A stretch of 64,000 nucleotides of DNA from Gymnopilus junonius (Eukaryota; Basidiomycota; Agaricomycetes; Agaricales; Galerinaceae), in assembly GCA_015501075.1 (NCBI GenBank), contig JADNYJ010000007.1, positions 1 through 64,000 on the forward strand. Direction: 5' to 3'. The translations under genes were made by a program, and so were the position numbers. The notes under the pieces are model-generated. The model saw only the letters and a list, made by a program, of their open reading frames with translations. It ran no database searches and was not told the origin of the DNA. The first letter of the stretch is position 1; every line of letters starts with the position of its first letter. Of this stretch, positions 1 to 11,871 are shown one piece after another.

Positions 1-1412
1 ATCCCTTGGATAAAATTTCAAATAAACTCTTCAAAGCAGTATGTCAATGAAAATAAGGGTTTTCATAGGGCAGCATTCATCTTTGGGATAAATTACAATG
101 TATAGTTATGAGCTACCAAGTGAAGAATTAATAAAAGATTATGGAGCACCTTCAGATGAGCGACTCACCTTGCTATTCCACTAATCCCAGTGCTATCTAC
201 TTCCTGTCCCCATTCTAATATGCTCCAAGCAGATGTTAGGCCATCATCTTCCTGACCAAAACTGAACCCAAAGACAGGTCTATTGCAATCCCATGCAGTG
301 GTTCTAATAATCTGACCACCAAGAATGCCAATGAACATGGTCATGAATAGGTCTAGCAAGACAATGACATGTAGAATGACTCTGATCTTCTCTCCAGTAT
401 CCCTCTTCATCAGGAAGAAAGGAATGAAAATCACTCCAATCGAGGTCACCATGCCACCCACCACCTTAATGTATTGAGCTGTGGTTGATATTCAGCTGGG
501 ATAAATCCAATCAGTGCTTGACAGGTTGGAGGTACATCAGTGCAGAAGGTTGCATTCTACAAACTTGCCAAGAAACCATTCAAACATCCTGTGACGTCAG
601 GAAAAGTAGAGTCACTGGAAATGACAGAAAAGGCAGTTAGAGCTCTCAAAGACTTTCAATGGACCAGCTGACCCAATATGAAGAATTATGGTATGTCAGT
701 AAAGAAAAAATCAGATACATAAAAATCCAACTGACCATCCAGTGGCCAATAAATCTCTTCCCGTATACTGTGACCAAGTCTTCAGATATTCAGTAAATTA
801 TCAAAAGCAGAGCAGTCTGACAGTCGTAAACTCAATTTCTGGTCTGAACTTGAAAGTTAGAATGGACTAACTCTACATCTGAATGGTACCAATTGGACTC
901 ACTGTGTAAAACATGTCAATCAAGGAGCTGAGTAGGAAGAAATCAAAACCAAGGTCATCGCTGATGTGAGGTCTGATTTGGCCTGAGGTAGTAGTTGTCC
1001 ATCACACCGTGATGTAACAGCACTCCGAGGCTGACACGTCCGACTGGCACACTGGGCCCACACTTTATGACAAGCAAACTACAAGCAGATTTCTCTCTAT
1101 GGTCGCTGGCTGAAAGACAGTTATGCATTTCTGATTTCAAGCTTTTGCCTCAGTTATAGGTTACTTATCTATGCAAACATGTAGAAGGCCTTTCTGGCAA
1201 ATCAGTGGACTGATGGCATCATGACATCCCCAAATTTGGTATGTATGCCTGAATACAATTTTCCATGATATTGATGCTTGATCCCTTTCAACCATCTATA
1301 ACTAGCTTCATAGGTCATCTTCATGTCTATCACCCATGGTCAAATGGCATACTCACCTATATTCCATATGGGAAGGGATGTGCTGTATGCTGTATTCGAG
1401 TGGAATGCTGAC
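1..1412. other. CpG-poor relic DNA, no clear gene
   Basis: No family could be recognised in this stretch. The only protein-like signal is a membrane-type open frame on the minus strand at 165..464. CpG is almost absent: three CG dinucleotides in the first 600 bases. Composition and fragmentation match the transposon-rich DNA that follows. Confidence 0.5.
165..464 (-). pseudogene. possible fragment of a multi-pass membrane protein
   Basis: This 99-residue frame holds two hydrophobic stretches of helix length, around residues 4-20 and 28-50, followed by a polar tail. It runs on from a possible upstream exon near 480-530 that contains FIPAEYQPQLNT. No family is recognised, and no full gene can be assembled around it. 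It may be an exon of a decayed fungal membrane protein or a chance frame in AT-rich relic DNA. The function is unknown. Confidence 0.2.
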
Positions 1413-1415
1413 ATA

Positions 1416-1792
1416 CTGTACCATTTCATTCAATTTGGCAGGCCCCATGATGCATGACACACCTGCTGAAATTTTGGTTTCAGCAGATTGGGAAACCTGC
1501 CATGACATAATATTTTTTTTGGCAGGTGGTGAGCCAGAATGAAGGGGAAAATGCATAAATATGAAGAGAAATCCTATAAGTTGTCTTGTTTCTGGACTCA
1601 AAGGGCAAGAAAAGGCTCAATTACACAGCAGGAGGAAAAAAATTGATTTTTGGCTATTTTTGGCCGATTTTTTGAAATTGGGACTTCCGAAATGGTTTCA
1701 GCAGCTCAGCAAAATCACCATGACAACCATGACTTTTCAGTGATTTTGGAGGGCCCATGATGCTGACTGCCGAATTGAATGAAATAGTACAG
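1416..1792. mobile_element. MITE with about 27-bp TIRs and TA target duplication
   Basis: The ends are inverted repeats: CTGTACCATTTCATTCAA from 1416 matches the reverse complement of the end at 1792 with about two mismatches in 28 positions. Both ends are flanked by the dinucleotide TA (1414-1415 and 1793-1794), the target duplication of Tc1/mariner-type elements. At 377 bp with no coding capacity it is a non-autonomous MITE. It lies just upstream of the F-box/LRR relic. Confidence 0.6.
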
Positions 1793-1805
1793 TATTCTCT
1801 GACCC

Positions 1806-3118
1806 AAGTGCTCTCCACACCACTAAACAAGCTTCGCAAGTGTGTGCAGAATGGCATGACATCTTGCTGAGTTCACCTGCAATTTGGGGAAGGCTTCTAG
1901 ACCTCAGTGTCTTGCAGTGGACAAGCACGTGGTGGAGGAGTGAAATTCTGCATCGGAGTGGAAATGGAAGCTCATTATGGATTCTTGGCACATCTATCAA
2001 TGAGAAATGCAACTATGACACCAAGATTAAACAAATTCATGTTCTCAATTATTTGAGATAACTGGCAGAGAATCGAAAAGCTGGTAATCAACATTGAGGT
2101 TGAAAGAGTCCACCCATTGCACTGGCAGGAATTCTATATGCCAGCACCATTTTTAAAAGTCTTCGATGTCATCTTCACCAGTATGGCACTGACATCAGTC
2201 CCATTTTTCAATAACATTGCCCCAGTTCTTCATACATTCTGGACACAGGATATCAAACTCGGATTGCAGGCAGCCTGGCTTTCTGGTCTTCATTCACTCA
2301 AGCTTAAAGACTGCATCTCTGTCTCTCTGTTGCTGAACGCTCTCCAAATGATGCCAGAATTATCCTCCCTTGTATTTGGAAATCTCATACCAGATAACTC
2401 AATCTCACTCGCACATTTTCCATCGATCTCTCTCCCCAAGTTAAATCGGATAACATTCTTTCATGATATCACTGAGTGCATGACGTTGCTAGAGCATGTG
2501 ATACTTAAACCTGGTTGTTCCCTGGCTATCTATGACTATAGGCCCCATTCCCATTCTGAAATACCCTGAAATACTACATTTGGTCCTCTATCTCAAATCG
2601 CAGAAGCCTATTATCAAACCCACAAACCCACTATAATTTCTCTCGACATGTCATGTAGAGCCTTCCATTTCGAGCTGAAAAGCCCTGGTCAAGGCAAAGC
2701 TGGGTTTTCAATCGAAGTATCCAATGTAACCTACTTCAGTGGAAACCTTTCCATGAAAGTGCTGTTGAACCTTCTCTCCACGTGCTGCATTCCATCAGTC
2801 AGGAACCTTCCAGAGATAGAGCTAAAGTGCTTCAGGTATTTGGCCATGGATTACACTTTGAATGCTGCCCTCTTCACTTTTCCTTTCATCACCACTCTAT
2901 TGGGTGATGAGCTTATGCTTGGAAGCCTCCTTGCACTGCAGAGCACATCTAAAAATATTCTCTTTCCATATCTCAAATACCTCAAGCTCGGCATGCTCAA
3001 CAGTACTTCCTTTGGCAGGAAGGACTATCTTACTCAATTCTTATGGGCACACAAGGATATGGGTCTTCTGATTCAGTTCCTTGATCTTACTCAATGCAAT
3101 CCTGATGTTTTACCTTGA
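1806..3118 (+). pseudogene. decayed F-box/LRR family gene
   Basis: Three collinear open segments (about 1830-2060, 2117-2569, 2648-3118) together resemble the expanded agaric F-box/LRR proteins. The first part has the typical post-F-box motif KQASQVCAEWHDILLSSPAIW followed by residues like WWRSEILHRSG. Leucine-rich repeat-like segments follow, such as LHSLKLKDCISVSLLLNAL. The frames are broken by stops and shifts, and the N-terminal F-box (LPxE) is not visible upstream, where the MITE now ends. In the family the F-box binds Skp1 in SCF ubiquitin ligases and the LRRs bind substrate. This copy is judged non-functional. A separate F-box gene of another subfamily lies at 41.7-42.9 kb. Confidence 0.6.
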
Positions 3119-3489
3119 CTGACACATCTTTAAGATATATCAAGGACTGATCTGAAGATCCTCTGGAAAAAGTGTGATTCTGAAAAAATCTGCCAATACA
3201 AATGCGGAAGCAGGAACCCTGAATCGATTCCGTTTTTTATGGTTAAAAATAAAAGATGAGGTCTGATTGCTATGAATAGCAATGGAGGCTTTCTTTTTTC
3301 CTATCTTTTTCTTCAAATATCTTATCACATTAACCATTAAGGAGCCCTCCAGGATGCCAATAAATAAATGCCATGAAGAAAAATATTCACTATTCCATCA
3401 TAGAAAAAAATGGTTTGATTCATGGGAACCTATTGAAATACATAAACTACATTCCCTGCACTGGCTGCAGTTTTTACCAGCCATTGTAT

Positions 3490-3660
3490 TGCCATAAATT
3501 AAATTGATAGTTGCATGGCAATGTCATTGAGAGCACCAATACATTGCAATTTATGAAGTTTTATAGCCATGTATTGCAATGTATTGATTGACTTCAATGT
3601 ATTGGAATGTATTGGAGTCACCCAATGTATTGGAATACATAGATCGAGTTTGGAAGCCTG
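3490..3660. repeat. AT-rich array of TGTATTG/CAATACA motifs
   Basis: Short units based on TGCAATGTATTG and AATGTATTGGA recur at least eight times in both orientations. A similar but weaker cluster occurs at 15925-16065. There is no coding potential. It may be the end of an unrecognised element or a decayed minisatellite. Confidence 0.5.
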
Positions 3661-3694
3661 ACGGTCGAGCCACAAGCATTCCATAAATCTACTG

Positions 3695-4532
3695 CAAGGG
3701 GTATGTCAGCATTTGCCAAGTGACATGACCTTGGGAGGGAGGGTGTGGGTCAGGCAACCTTAAACACAAAACTTACATGACTTATAGATGAGGGTATTTA
3801 TGTGATTTTGGCAGCTGTAAGTGCTGAGAACAGTCTTAATATGCAACAAAGCAGTCTATTGACCACATTTAATCTGAAAAAAGGGCATGAAATGGCCAAG
3901 GGACAGCTCTGCTGTGTAAATGACATCATTTACATAGCCACAGCATTGATTTCCACCGAAAAAATTCCATACGCAACACTTTTATGGATTCCAGCTTCAC
4001 TTCTTCCCTGACCAAGCTCACTGGCCATACAACAAACTTTGAAAAAGATATGTTTTGGTCCAAGTTCCAACTTGGGTGGCATTTATAATAGCTCTGTGAT
4101 GTGTAATGACTCTGAGTGTGAGATGCTCATTGAGGATGTCAATCTTGTGCAGTGCACTGGCAGTGGTCCTGCCAATGCAACTTGATTTGTGCCAAGTTTT
4201 ACCATTCTTAACAGTAAATGATAACCAAAAAAATTGACTTTATCCTTACTATTATTTTATGTGTTGAGGTTTGGTAAGGTCTTTTTGAGAAACCTAAAAC
4301 AGCTTGGTTCCATGACAACAATTACAAGATGGATACAGGATTCAGAAAGTATCAGCAAAGTGAAGAAATGGCAGAAGCAGCAGAAGGTGTAACCATGTAA
4401 TGATTCAGGCTGGCCAAATGTGTGGGAATATACTTCTAAATTTAGCAGGTACAAGAGAGAGGGTGGCCATGGAGGAGCCTTAAACATGAAAACCAAGGTT
4501 GTGTAGTGAAATTTTTTTTTATATACCCCTTG
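3695..4532. mobile_element. non-autonomous hAT-like element with 8-bp TSD
   Basis: The element starts CAAGGGGTATGT and ends with its imperfect reverse complement (...ATATACCCCTTG). It is flanked on both sides by the perfect 8-bp direct repeat ATCTACTG (3687-3694 and 4533-4540). An 8-bp target duplication is typical of the hAT superfamily. The left 330 bp resemble 22409-22740. The right 450 bp resemble 27745-28159 and include remnants of the C-terminal PHD-like finger coding sequence (VCND, then IEDVNLVQC). It is therefore an internal-deletion derivative of the large element at 22.4-28.2 kb. Confidence 0.8.
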
Positions 4533-4540
4533 ATCTACTG

Positions 4541-5119
4541 GGTTCAAATCACTCGTGCCTCATACAAACATGATCTATTAATGGTGGGACTGCCAAACTA
4601 TCTATCAAGTACACATCAAAGTAAGAAGCCTACATAAAAAAAGCATGGAAGTAACAAGCATTGGAGCCAGACTTCAGAGCAGAAGAAGAAAAGAATGGAA
4701 GGAAGTAAAGGTCAGTACAGTAAGCAAAGCTCAGGTTGTCATGTGGAATAGAAGGGTAACAGAAAGCAGCTATGAGGAAAAAGACCCACAAGTGACTTGA
4801 ACTTAGCTGAGATGGTGCTTCTTCGCTGGAGTACCCCGGGCCTTTGTTGTCAGCTGGCTATTTGCAGGTGTGACTTCGGATTCATTGACATCCCCCAAGA
4901 CCTCAAAGAGATCTGTCAATAGATTGCTGGACAAGAATCATGAAGACTTACCTGTTTCAATGACAATCATGTCTTATGCAAGCTGGAAGCTCGGGTTGAA
5001 GACTGTGACTCCCCAGCATGCTTATGCTCCCTTTCCTTGGCATTATGGAGTTTCAAGGACAGCAGAAATCACCTCCTTTTTCTTCTTCACTGACTGCAAT
5101 TCCACCTCCTGCAGAGAAG
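4541..5119. other. relic DNA without recognised gene
   Basis: The stretch between the short hAT-like element and the DUF6698 relic has scattered short frames on the plus strand (for example 4870-5130). None shows a recognisable motif or coherent exon structure. No repeat ends were seen. Confidence 0.4.
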
Positions 5120-6914
5120 TCAGCAAATAATATGACCAAGCCATGTGCCTTGACATACATTGCTTCTATTGTCCTTCTCAGCACATCCTCCCTCCTTTGC
5201 CTGTGCCCTCAAGGCCTTGAGATGCTCAAGAGCCTTTGCTTTCTCAATCTCAAACTTCTTCGACTCATGCCTATATTTACCAATTAGCTCCTCTGCCCCA
5301 TCATTGACCTCCATCTCATCATCAGCCCTCCTCTTGATGACCTTCTGAACCCTAACATTCTTCTGAATAGCATGAGGGCTGTTCTCTTCATCCTCCATCT
5401 CACCTTCTCCCTCTGACCAGCCTCCATCCTCAATCTCATCTTCTCCCTCTGGCCTGCCTTCATCCCCAGACTGCTCAGAGTCAGCATCCTCATCATCCTC
5501 GAACATGTGGTGCAGTTGCTTGGTCAAGCGTCTCTCACTGTTTTCATGAGAATGGTGTGGAGTTGATTGGCAAGGATTTTGTGGAGGTGTGGGCATGTGG
5601 CACTGGCTGGTTGGCTGCTTGAGCCATTGTTCTCTCTCTTCTAGCTCATGCTCCTTCTGTGCAAGTTGCTGCTCCCTCTCATGGAGTTGGGCTTGCATGA
5701 GCTCTGCCTGTGAAGGCCCTTTCTTAGAGCAGTTAGAATGAGCAATGCACTTCTTCTTCTGCTAGGGAGGGCGAAGCCCAGGGATCTGGCTTTGAGATGA
5801 CTATCAGTAGAGTTCTTGCAATGACAAGAACCTAACTTACATGGCCCACCATTCCAACAATTCTTTACCCCACTGCATATTGGTGTTCTCATTGATAAGT
5901 CCAATGATGCTGTTATAGAAATCGTTGAGGTTGAAAAGGTCAATGAAATGTTTCCACTTGGCAGCTGAGGATAGAGTGAGATATGTCTGAAGAAGAAATG
6001 AAAATCCATTCACTAAAATTGAAAGGGATTCATGCTCACCTGGACACAAGTGTAAGCAATCATTTCACCTGTCACTTTTGTCAGGTCAAATTTCTTCACC
6101 TTTGACTTATTTGGTGAATTGGTTGCATAAAGACCTGTTGAGGGGCCAGTGAAGATGTGCCGAAATACCTCAATGAAGCAAGATGTCAGGTTAATAATAA
6201 GTTCAACATAAATCAACAATGAACTTACCCTCAGAAGAAGGCAAGATTTCAAAAAGCCCGTCAACAAGTCATCTGGATCATACTCAGTGCCACTCTCATA
6301 CATGAAGGTCAGGAAGTCATCATCAGTGATCACAATATTGCTGTCAATGACCTTGCTTGTGAAGGCCCTGATCAAAATTATTAGCTAAAAAGTGAAGGAA
6401 GGGCGCATATATTTTACACGGGATCCCTCTCAAACTCATCCCTCATACTCAAGGGGCAAAGGAGATCCGCCATGTCAAGGTGGCTGAAACTTGACTTAAA
6501 GGCATGAATTTCATCTTCTGTGTATCTGTTCTTTATCAGCAATCAAGGTCCTGCTGCATATAATCAGTGAACTCACTCTCCATTGTTGACCTTGGCCTTC
6601 TTCGCCTCTTCCTCTCCCTCCTCATCCTCCTCCTCCTCATCTTCTTCGAGTTTGGCTGCATCAGGCACACCCGCATAAAACATATGCTCCACGGTCATAA
6701 ATGGATGGATGGTCTGTGCAATGATGTGCAATTTGTTGATGTATGGCTTGAGGAACTTGTTCCCAAAAGTTCAAAATGAGTGCAGGGTTTTAGATGACAG
6801 AGAGATAGCTTACACTCCTTTGTCATGAGCACACCATCTAATAGACCTGAGTTCCTTGCAGGACAGGCCATTCACTACTTTGTCAACAATGGTGGGTTTA
6901 TGGCTTTTGGGCAT
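5120..6914 (-). pseudogene. DUF6698-like protein, decayed
   Basis: The minus strand reads as one gene starting at the ATG at 6914 (MPKSHKPTIVDK...). An acidic EEDEEEEDEEGEEE tract lies near 6640. The segment ADLLCPLS...DEFERDP lies near 6430-6480. The core of the family, with LRV...VFRHIFTGPS and TGEMIAYTCVQV, lies at 6030-6375. The tail KELLEWW is near 5845. At the C-terminus (5120-5698) there is a coiled coil (QLHEREQQLAQKEHELEERE) and a second acidic and Glu/Lys-rich region. These features match the DUF6698 proteins that are multicopy in agarics; their role is unknown. Introns are plausible but frame breaks remain, so I treat the copy as a relic. Confidence 0.6.
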
Positions 6915-7086
6915 GGTGATGGTTTAAAGGAAAGAAGTGAGCAATGCATCAAAGCACGATGTGCCTGATTTAGATTTCCGTGCCATGGCCCAGAGACCCA
7001 TCATCATGTGATCTTGGCTTATTGACTTTCATCATGAGCTCCCTTCCACTTTATCCACTTTATCAACTTGCCCCAGCTCTCAGGCT

Positions 7087-8238
7087 ATGGCCAGACTTAA
7101 ATGTCCCAGGTGTAAATGGTTCTTTCCTGGCAACAAAAACTTCAGCAGCCACAAATCAAAATGCCAGTTTCTGGTTGCTGTTGTGCAGAGAAAGCTGAAA
7201 AATAGAAAACCTAATGTCAAAACCAAATTTGATTATAAGAAGGCTGAACTACATCGATAGCTGAGTCAAACCTCCCAGCAACGAACTTTGTCTGTTCCAA
7301 CAGTACGTAAATATATTACTTTCCTGTGGCAAGACCTGAAACTTGCAAAGCAGGAGACCTCAAAAACACTGAAATGTCCCAAGACTTACCATGATGAATT
7401 ACCACCTGCACTGCCATACATTCCTCAGAAGGCTGAAATGATGGACTACTTGGATGATGATGATGAACAGGGCTCATCTAGCTCTGAGGACAGTGTTGAT
7501 GCCACAAAAGCCTTTCAAACTGACCCAGATGATTACAGTGTCTTTTGTGTCTATGCTCATGGGAGACCAAGCATTATGCTGGATCAATTTCACTCCATAT
7601 CTGATGTTTTGAATGCCCCCCACCTAGCTCTTGGTGACTCCAGCAGTTCTCCTCTTTCTCAATTTGGGGTAATGCTGGAAAAGGAGCAGATTTTTTTTCA
7701 CTGTTCCAAAATGCCTCTGTCTTTCATCTCATGTCCTGGTTCTACTGCTCGTCTAATACAAAGTCTATCACTGAGCTTAACTCATTGGTTCATGATGTCC
7801 TTCTGGCTCCAGACTTCCAAACCAAGGATCTTGTTGGCTTTAATGCTAAGAAAGAAAATGCATGATTGGACAACTATCATAAAGATCACACATCTGACAG
7901 CCCTCCACTTCCTTTCTCTTTTGATGACAAATGGATCAAAAGTGCTGTTGAAATTCTGGTGCCTTGTGAGGGTTTCCATTTCAAATCTGAGGCAGAAGCG
8001 CCAAAGTTCAAGATTGAAGTACATCACCAGAAGATTACTGAACTGGTCAGGTCTGCCTATGCTGAGGCAGGATCTGAAAAATTTCATATGTTCCCTTTCA
8101 AGGCTTACTGGAAACCTTCCCAGGACCAACCTACTGAGAGAATTTACTTGGAAAGTTTTACTGCTGACACCTGGAATAATCAATTTGAGGAAATTTTGCA
8201 AAGCACTCCTGATGAATCATGGGTGAGGTATCCCCAGA
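7087..8238 (+). pseudogene. Plavaka-like transposon protein, 5' half
   Basis: The frame starts at the ATG at 7087 with a C2H2-like finger (CPRCKWFF...FSSHKSKC). It continues through an acidic linker (YLDDDDEQGSSSSEDS) to family blocks near 7866-8205: WIKSAVEILVPCEG, FHMFPFKAYWKPS and ERIYLESFTADTW. In agaric copies of this family these blocks directly precede the MMWSDSTHL block, which here occurs only 4.3 kb away at 12.59 kb. The 3' half is thus displaced by the TIR element inserted at about 8239. Frame changes near 7850 and an in-frame stop near 7258 show decay. The family is a DDE-type transposon protein of basidiomycetes; the name Plavaka is tentative. Confidence 0.7.
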
Positions 8239-8410
8239 TGTGACACATTCACGCCCGCTCCACCCATTCACATTCACACCCGCACGTTCACATTCACATC
8301 CAGCGCCTTCACATTCACAATTAGCTTCATATTGTACAGACTTGTATATAAATATTACTTCTGCTGAGAGGATGAAAGGAGAAATTCTGAAGCCCAAAGA
8401 AAATAAAATT

Positions 8411-8488
8411 ACCAAGACGGAGAATCGAACACGCAATACCAAAGATGCACACTTATGAGGCAACGGAATAAACCACTGCACCAAACGG
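8411..8488 (-). other. tRNA-like sequence, probably degenerate
   Basis: The minus strand has an A-box-like TGGTGCAGTGG, a loop CTCATAA with anticodon CAT (8455-8457) and a B-box-like GTTCGATTC at about tRNA spacing. The acceptor, anticodon and T stems do not pair well. I regard it as a tRNA-Met-like pseudogene or tRNA-derived fragment inside the TIR element rather than a working tRNA. Confidence 0.25.
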
Positions 8489-8661
8489 AAGACAAACTTT
8501 CTGCCCTGCTGCCGAAGTTGTTTCGTACACTGTCACGTGCAGGATGAATCAACTTTCATCATCTATTCCAAGCATATTCGTAATTGAGACCCATCTAAGG
8601 CAATTAATCAGTCGTTTAAAGATGTATTAGTGTATGCTAAGTGTTAATTAAGGGTGGCTAT

Positions 8662-11600
8662 CTAATAGTGACCAAACTGTGCAAGGAAATTGTCAAGTAT
8701 TGCATCAGATTGATCATGTAGCGCAGAAGCAGCATCCGCTGGTGGCATGAACACGTCATGTGAGGACAATGGGATAGAGTAATCAGGCATTGGAATGAAG
8801 TCTGGACCAAGGTAAGGCATTGGTGGGTAAAGAGGTGGTGTGAAGTCAGGCATGGGTTGCGCAGTATTGCTGAGATCATGCCACTGTGGCATTGGCAGCA
8901 CATCTGGAGGCAATGTGAGACCGCTGGTGGATGGAATGGCAGACAGCAGAGGAGGGTCACATATGGGAGGTGGAGATGGTGCGGACATTAAAGACATCAC
9001 TGCATTGGCCATGGGTGCCGTGGTATGAAGAGTTTGAGTGAAGAGGTTGGCCTGAGATGTCACATCTGCGAGGGAGGTCATGGTTGTGGGTGGTACACTT
9101 TCAGCAGTGAGCGGAGATAATGCTGAAGAGGGAGCTGATGAGTCCAATAGTGTTGAAGTTGCTGTGCTAAAGATGGGTGCATGGGTTGTGGCTAGCTTGA
9201 ACTTGTTGTTTTGTTGTTGCTCGATGGCGCCTAGACAGGAATGAGAATGAATAAAAATAAGGACAATGTTCAAAACTTACCTTCTTTCACACTTGCGACC
9301 TTCTTCGACATCTTTGCCCTCATCTGTCGTGAGACACCAGTCACCTTCCCACTCGAATTTGACTCAGCCTTCAATGATTTGCCCTTCCCATTACCAAGAG
9401 CGAGACTTGCCTTCATCGCTTTGAGCTCCTTGATCTTCGCTGCATGCTCCTTTTGTGACTTTTGGAGGGATTGAAGCTCCTCATCCACGGCGTTGACAGC
9501 CTTCTTCATCTGACGAGTTTCCATCGATTTCTTGTGTGCTTGCATCACATGCGTAGTGCTTCAGGAAAGGCGAGTTGCTGTGTCGCCATGAGTAGTCTTG
9601 AGGACACCTGTTTCAGCAGACTGCTTTAACTGAGCAGCAGTGTCTTCATCCAGTTTCCGAGCTCTAAAAACAATGAGACTATTGAAATGAGAAAAAAAAG
9701 AAAACTCACATCAGTATTGCTTCAAGAAGGGATAGCTTGATACCGGTATTGATATTGGTGTAATGGTGCTGTGATTCACCTACATTAGTGGTCGATGCTG
9801 TAATGTCCCAATCATTGGGATTGATTTTTGAGAAGCACTTGATGAGGGCAGGAAGGATCCATGTATTGATGACTTTGTGATCCCACCATGCTAGTCATAA
9901 GATAATGAGCTCTAGACATCTTAAAAATGCGAATACAACTAATCAAACCTTGTACTTTGGGGATGTTAAGGCTCTTGATCCATTCTGAAAATTTGTCGAC
10001 CTCCTCCTTTGTCTCCATGTACAAGAAATTTCGAAGCCGAGAAAACTGTTCATCTGTGACGTGCAGCTTCAGGTCCTCGACCCCCCTGCAGAGGTTTGTA
10101 ATCAGAAATGAAGAAGAAAACCATTGAAGGCTGGGCTGACCTTGTCGCATGAGTATAACATAGAGGCAAAGAATGAGAAGGAAAATTAAGACTCACCATT
10201 ATCAATGGTTCGCACTGTAGCACCAATTAACCCAACCTTTTCAATGCATGCCTTGTAAGCTTCTTTGACCAGCAGTGGAGTTTTCGAGGGGGGAAGAACT
10301 GGGTGATTATGTGGTTGCTTGTAGTTGGGTACAACACACACCTTCCGAATTGTTGGGTCTTCAGGTACGAAGATCGTTCGTGATGCCAGACATTTATACT
10401 GCTTCACTTTGGCTTTAGTACCATTGCCGTTGTGAGGGAACTCTGATAAGCTTTAAATGAGGGTCGATATTGGTGAAGCTCTAATAATTACTTACTGCAG
10501 TGGCTGGCTTTTGTGCCAATATGAGCGGGAAAGATTCTGCCGCAGAGAAAACCAGAGTCCTGAAGGAATCCACCTTTGAAAAGAACATCCAAGTCCTTGT
10601 CATGCACTCCATTTGGGATGAATGAATAACTATGGTCATGGCGGGTTTCCTTAGTCCATTTGCTGCAGCCGATGAAGTACTTGTGACCATGTTGGGGGCC
10701 CTGCAAAGTTGAGCGCCAAGTCCAGAATGAAAGAAAGGGCTTACATTGGTGAATTTTTGAAGGATGGGAATACTGTCGCACTTCTCGCCTTGTTTGTTCT
10801 TGGCTGGACATGTTATTGAGTGGCATATGGCAAAGAAGCTGTCAGAATAGAAGGTTGAGTAACCTGAATGTACAAAAATGGACAATTTTACATACATCAA
10901 TGCCAATTTCTCAGTGCTGTCAGCTTCTTTTGACCAGGTCTCGAACTGAAGCTTGATAATACTCTCTAATATATTTGCGTCGGGCTTATAACGCTCTTGA
11001 GAAAGCATCTCTGGGTTCACTTTTTCACAAGCAGAGCACCCTCTACACTTCAGACGGCTCCTATGACAGCAGATAGGCTCATCGTCATCCGAAGTACTGA
11101 AAATCGTGGTAAGAGGATGAGAATCCTTGACGCCACCACCAGTGCAACCTTTCCACGAGTCTTGATCCTAAAAGTATGCAAATTAAGTTTACAAGAAGCA
11201 CATCAAATACTTTTCTGAGTGCTTACTGCATTTTTTATGAGGGTATCGACTGGTAACAGCTTCCTATGTTTGTCCTTCAGGTCAAATTTCGGACTTGACA
11301 AGTCAATGAGATAAGCACGGTTATCATGAGGAACTGGCCAATAAGAAGGTAAAGCTGACAGATACTCGATGCAGTTGACAGTGACTTCTCGAGTGATTTT
11401 GAACAAGCCGACTTCAACAGTGGAGGTGACTTCTTTGTCCAGCCATTTCGATGGTGCGAAGTCAGAGTCAGAGTCCGAGTCCGAGCCAGAGGAGTCCGAG
11501 CCAGAAGAACTGCAAGACATTCTATGATCGGCATATGGGTCTAGATCGTCCATGTCCGAGTCCGAGTCTGAGTCCATTTTGATGTCAAAGCTGTCAACGA

Positions 11601-11871
11601 GTGTGTCACTACTCATTCCCTTGTCTTCATCATCCACATGCTTAACAATTTCCATTGCTTTGCCATCTGAGTCTGACTCCAGAATTTCTAACACCTCTTT
11701 CCCATTCTCGGTGATCATCTGGTATGTGGGACGTGAAGCAGGAGTCATGCAAGCAGAAGGTAAGGTGACGTCGGTTGGTTCAGGTTTAATAATAGCATCA
11801 AGGGCAGAAGACGTGTCGATGCATGCTTCTTTGATCATGTCGGTCTCGTCGGGATCACGTTTCAGTGTCAA
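8662..11871 (-). pseudogene. decayed transposase gene of the TIR element
   Basis: The N-terminus (11871 downward) has a long Ser/Asp-rich acidic tract (SGSDSSGSDSDSDSD) followed by family blocks IEYLSALPSYWPVPHDNRA and SPKFDLKDK. Zinc-binding blocks follow near 10.48-10.83 kb (HKYFIGCSKW; SYSFIPNGV) and near 10.19-10.41 (TIRKVCVVPN, HNHPVLPP, IGATVRTIDN). Next comes a C-terminal segment (DLKLHVTDEQFSRLRNF near 10.05), a Lys-rich coiled coil (9270-9548) and a Pro-rich tail (8662-9273). The central catalytic domain expected between IGATVRTIDN and DLKLHV is absent: the two blocks are about 100 bp apart. The gene is therefore internally deleted and cannot encode an active enzyme. Confidence 0.6.

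Noticed and set aside
3540..3650. CRISPR-like array
   Set aside because: The TGTATTG units are short, irregular and in both orientations with no spacers; the genome is eukaryotic.
8411..8488. Functional tRNA-Met(CAT) gene
   Set aside because: A- and B-box-like motifs and a CAT anticodon loop are present, but the acceptor, anticodon and T stems do not pair. It is kept only as a tRNA-like feature.
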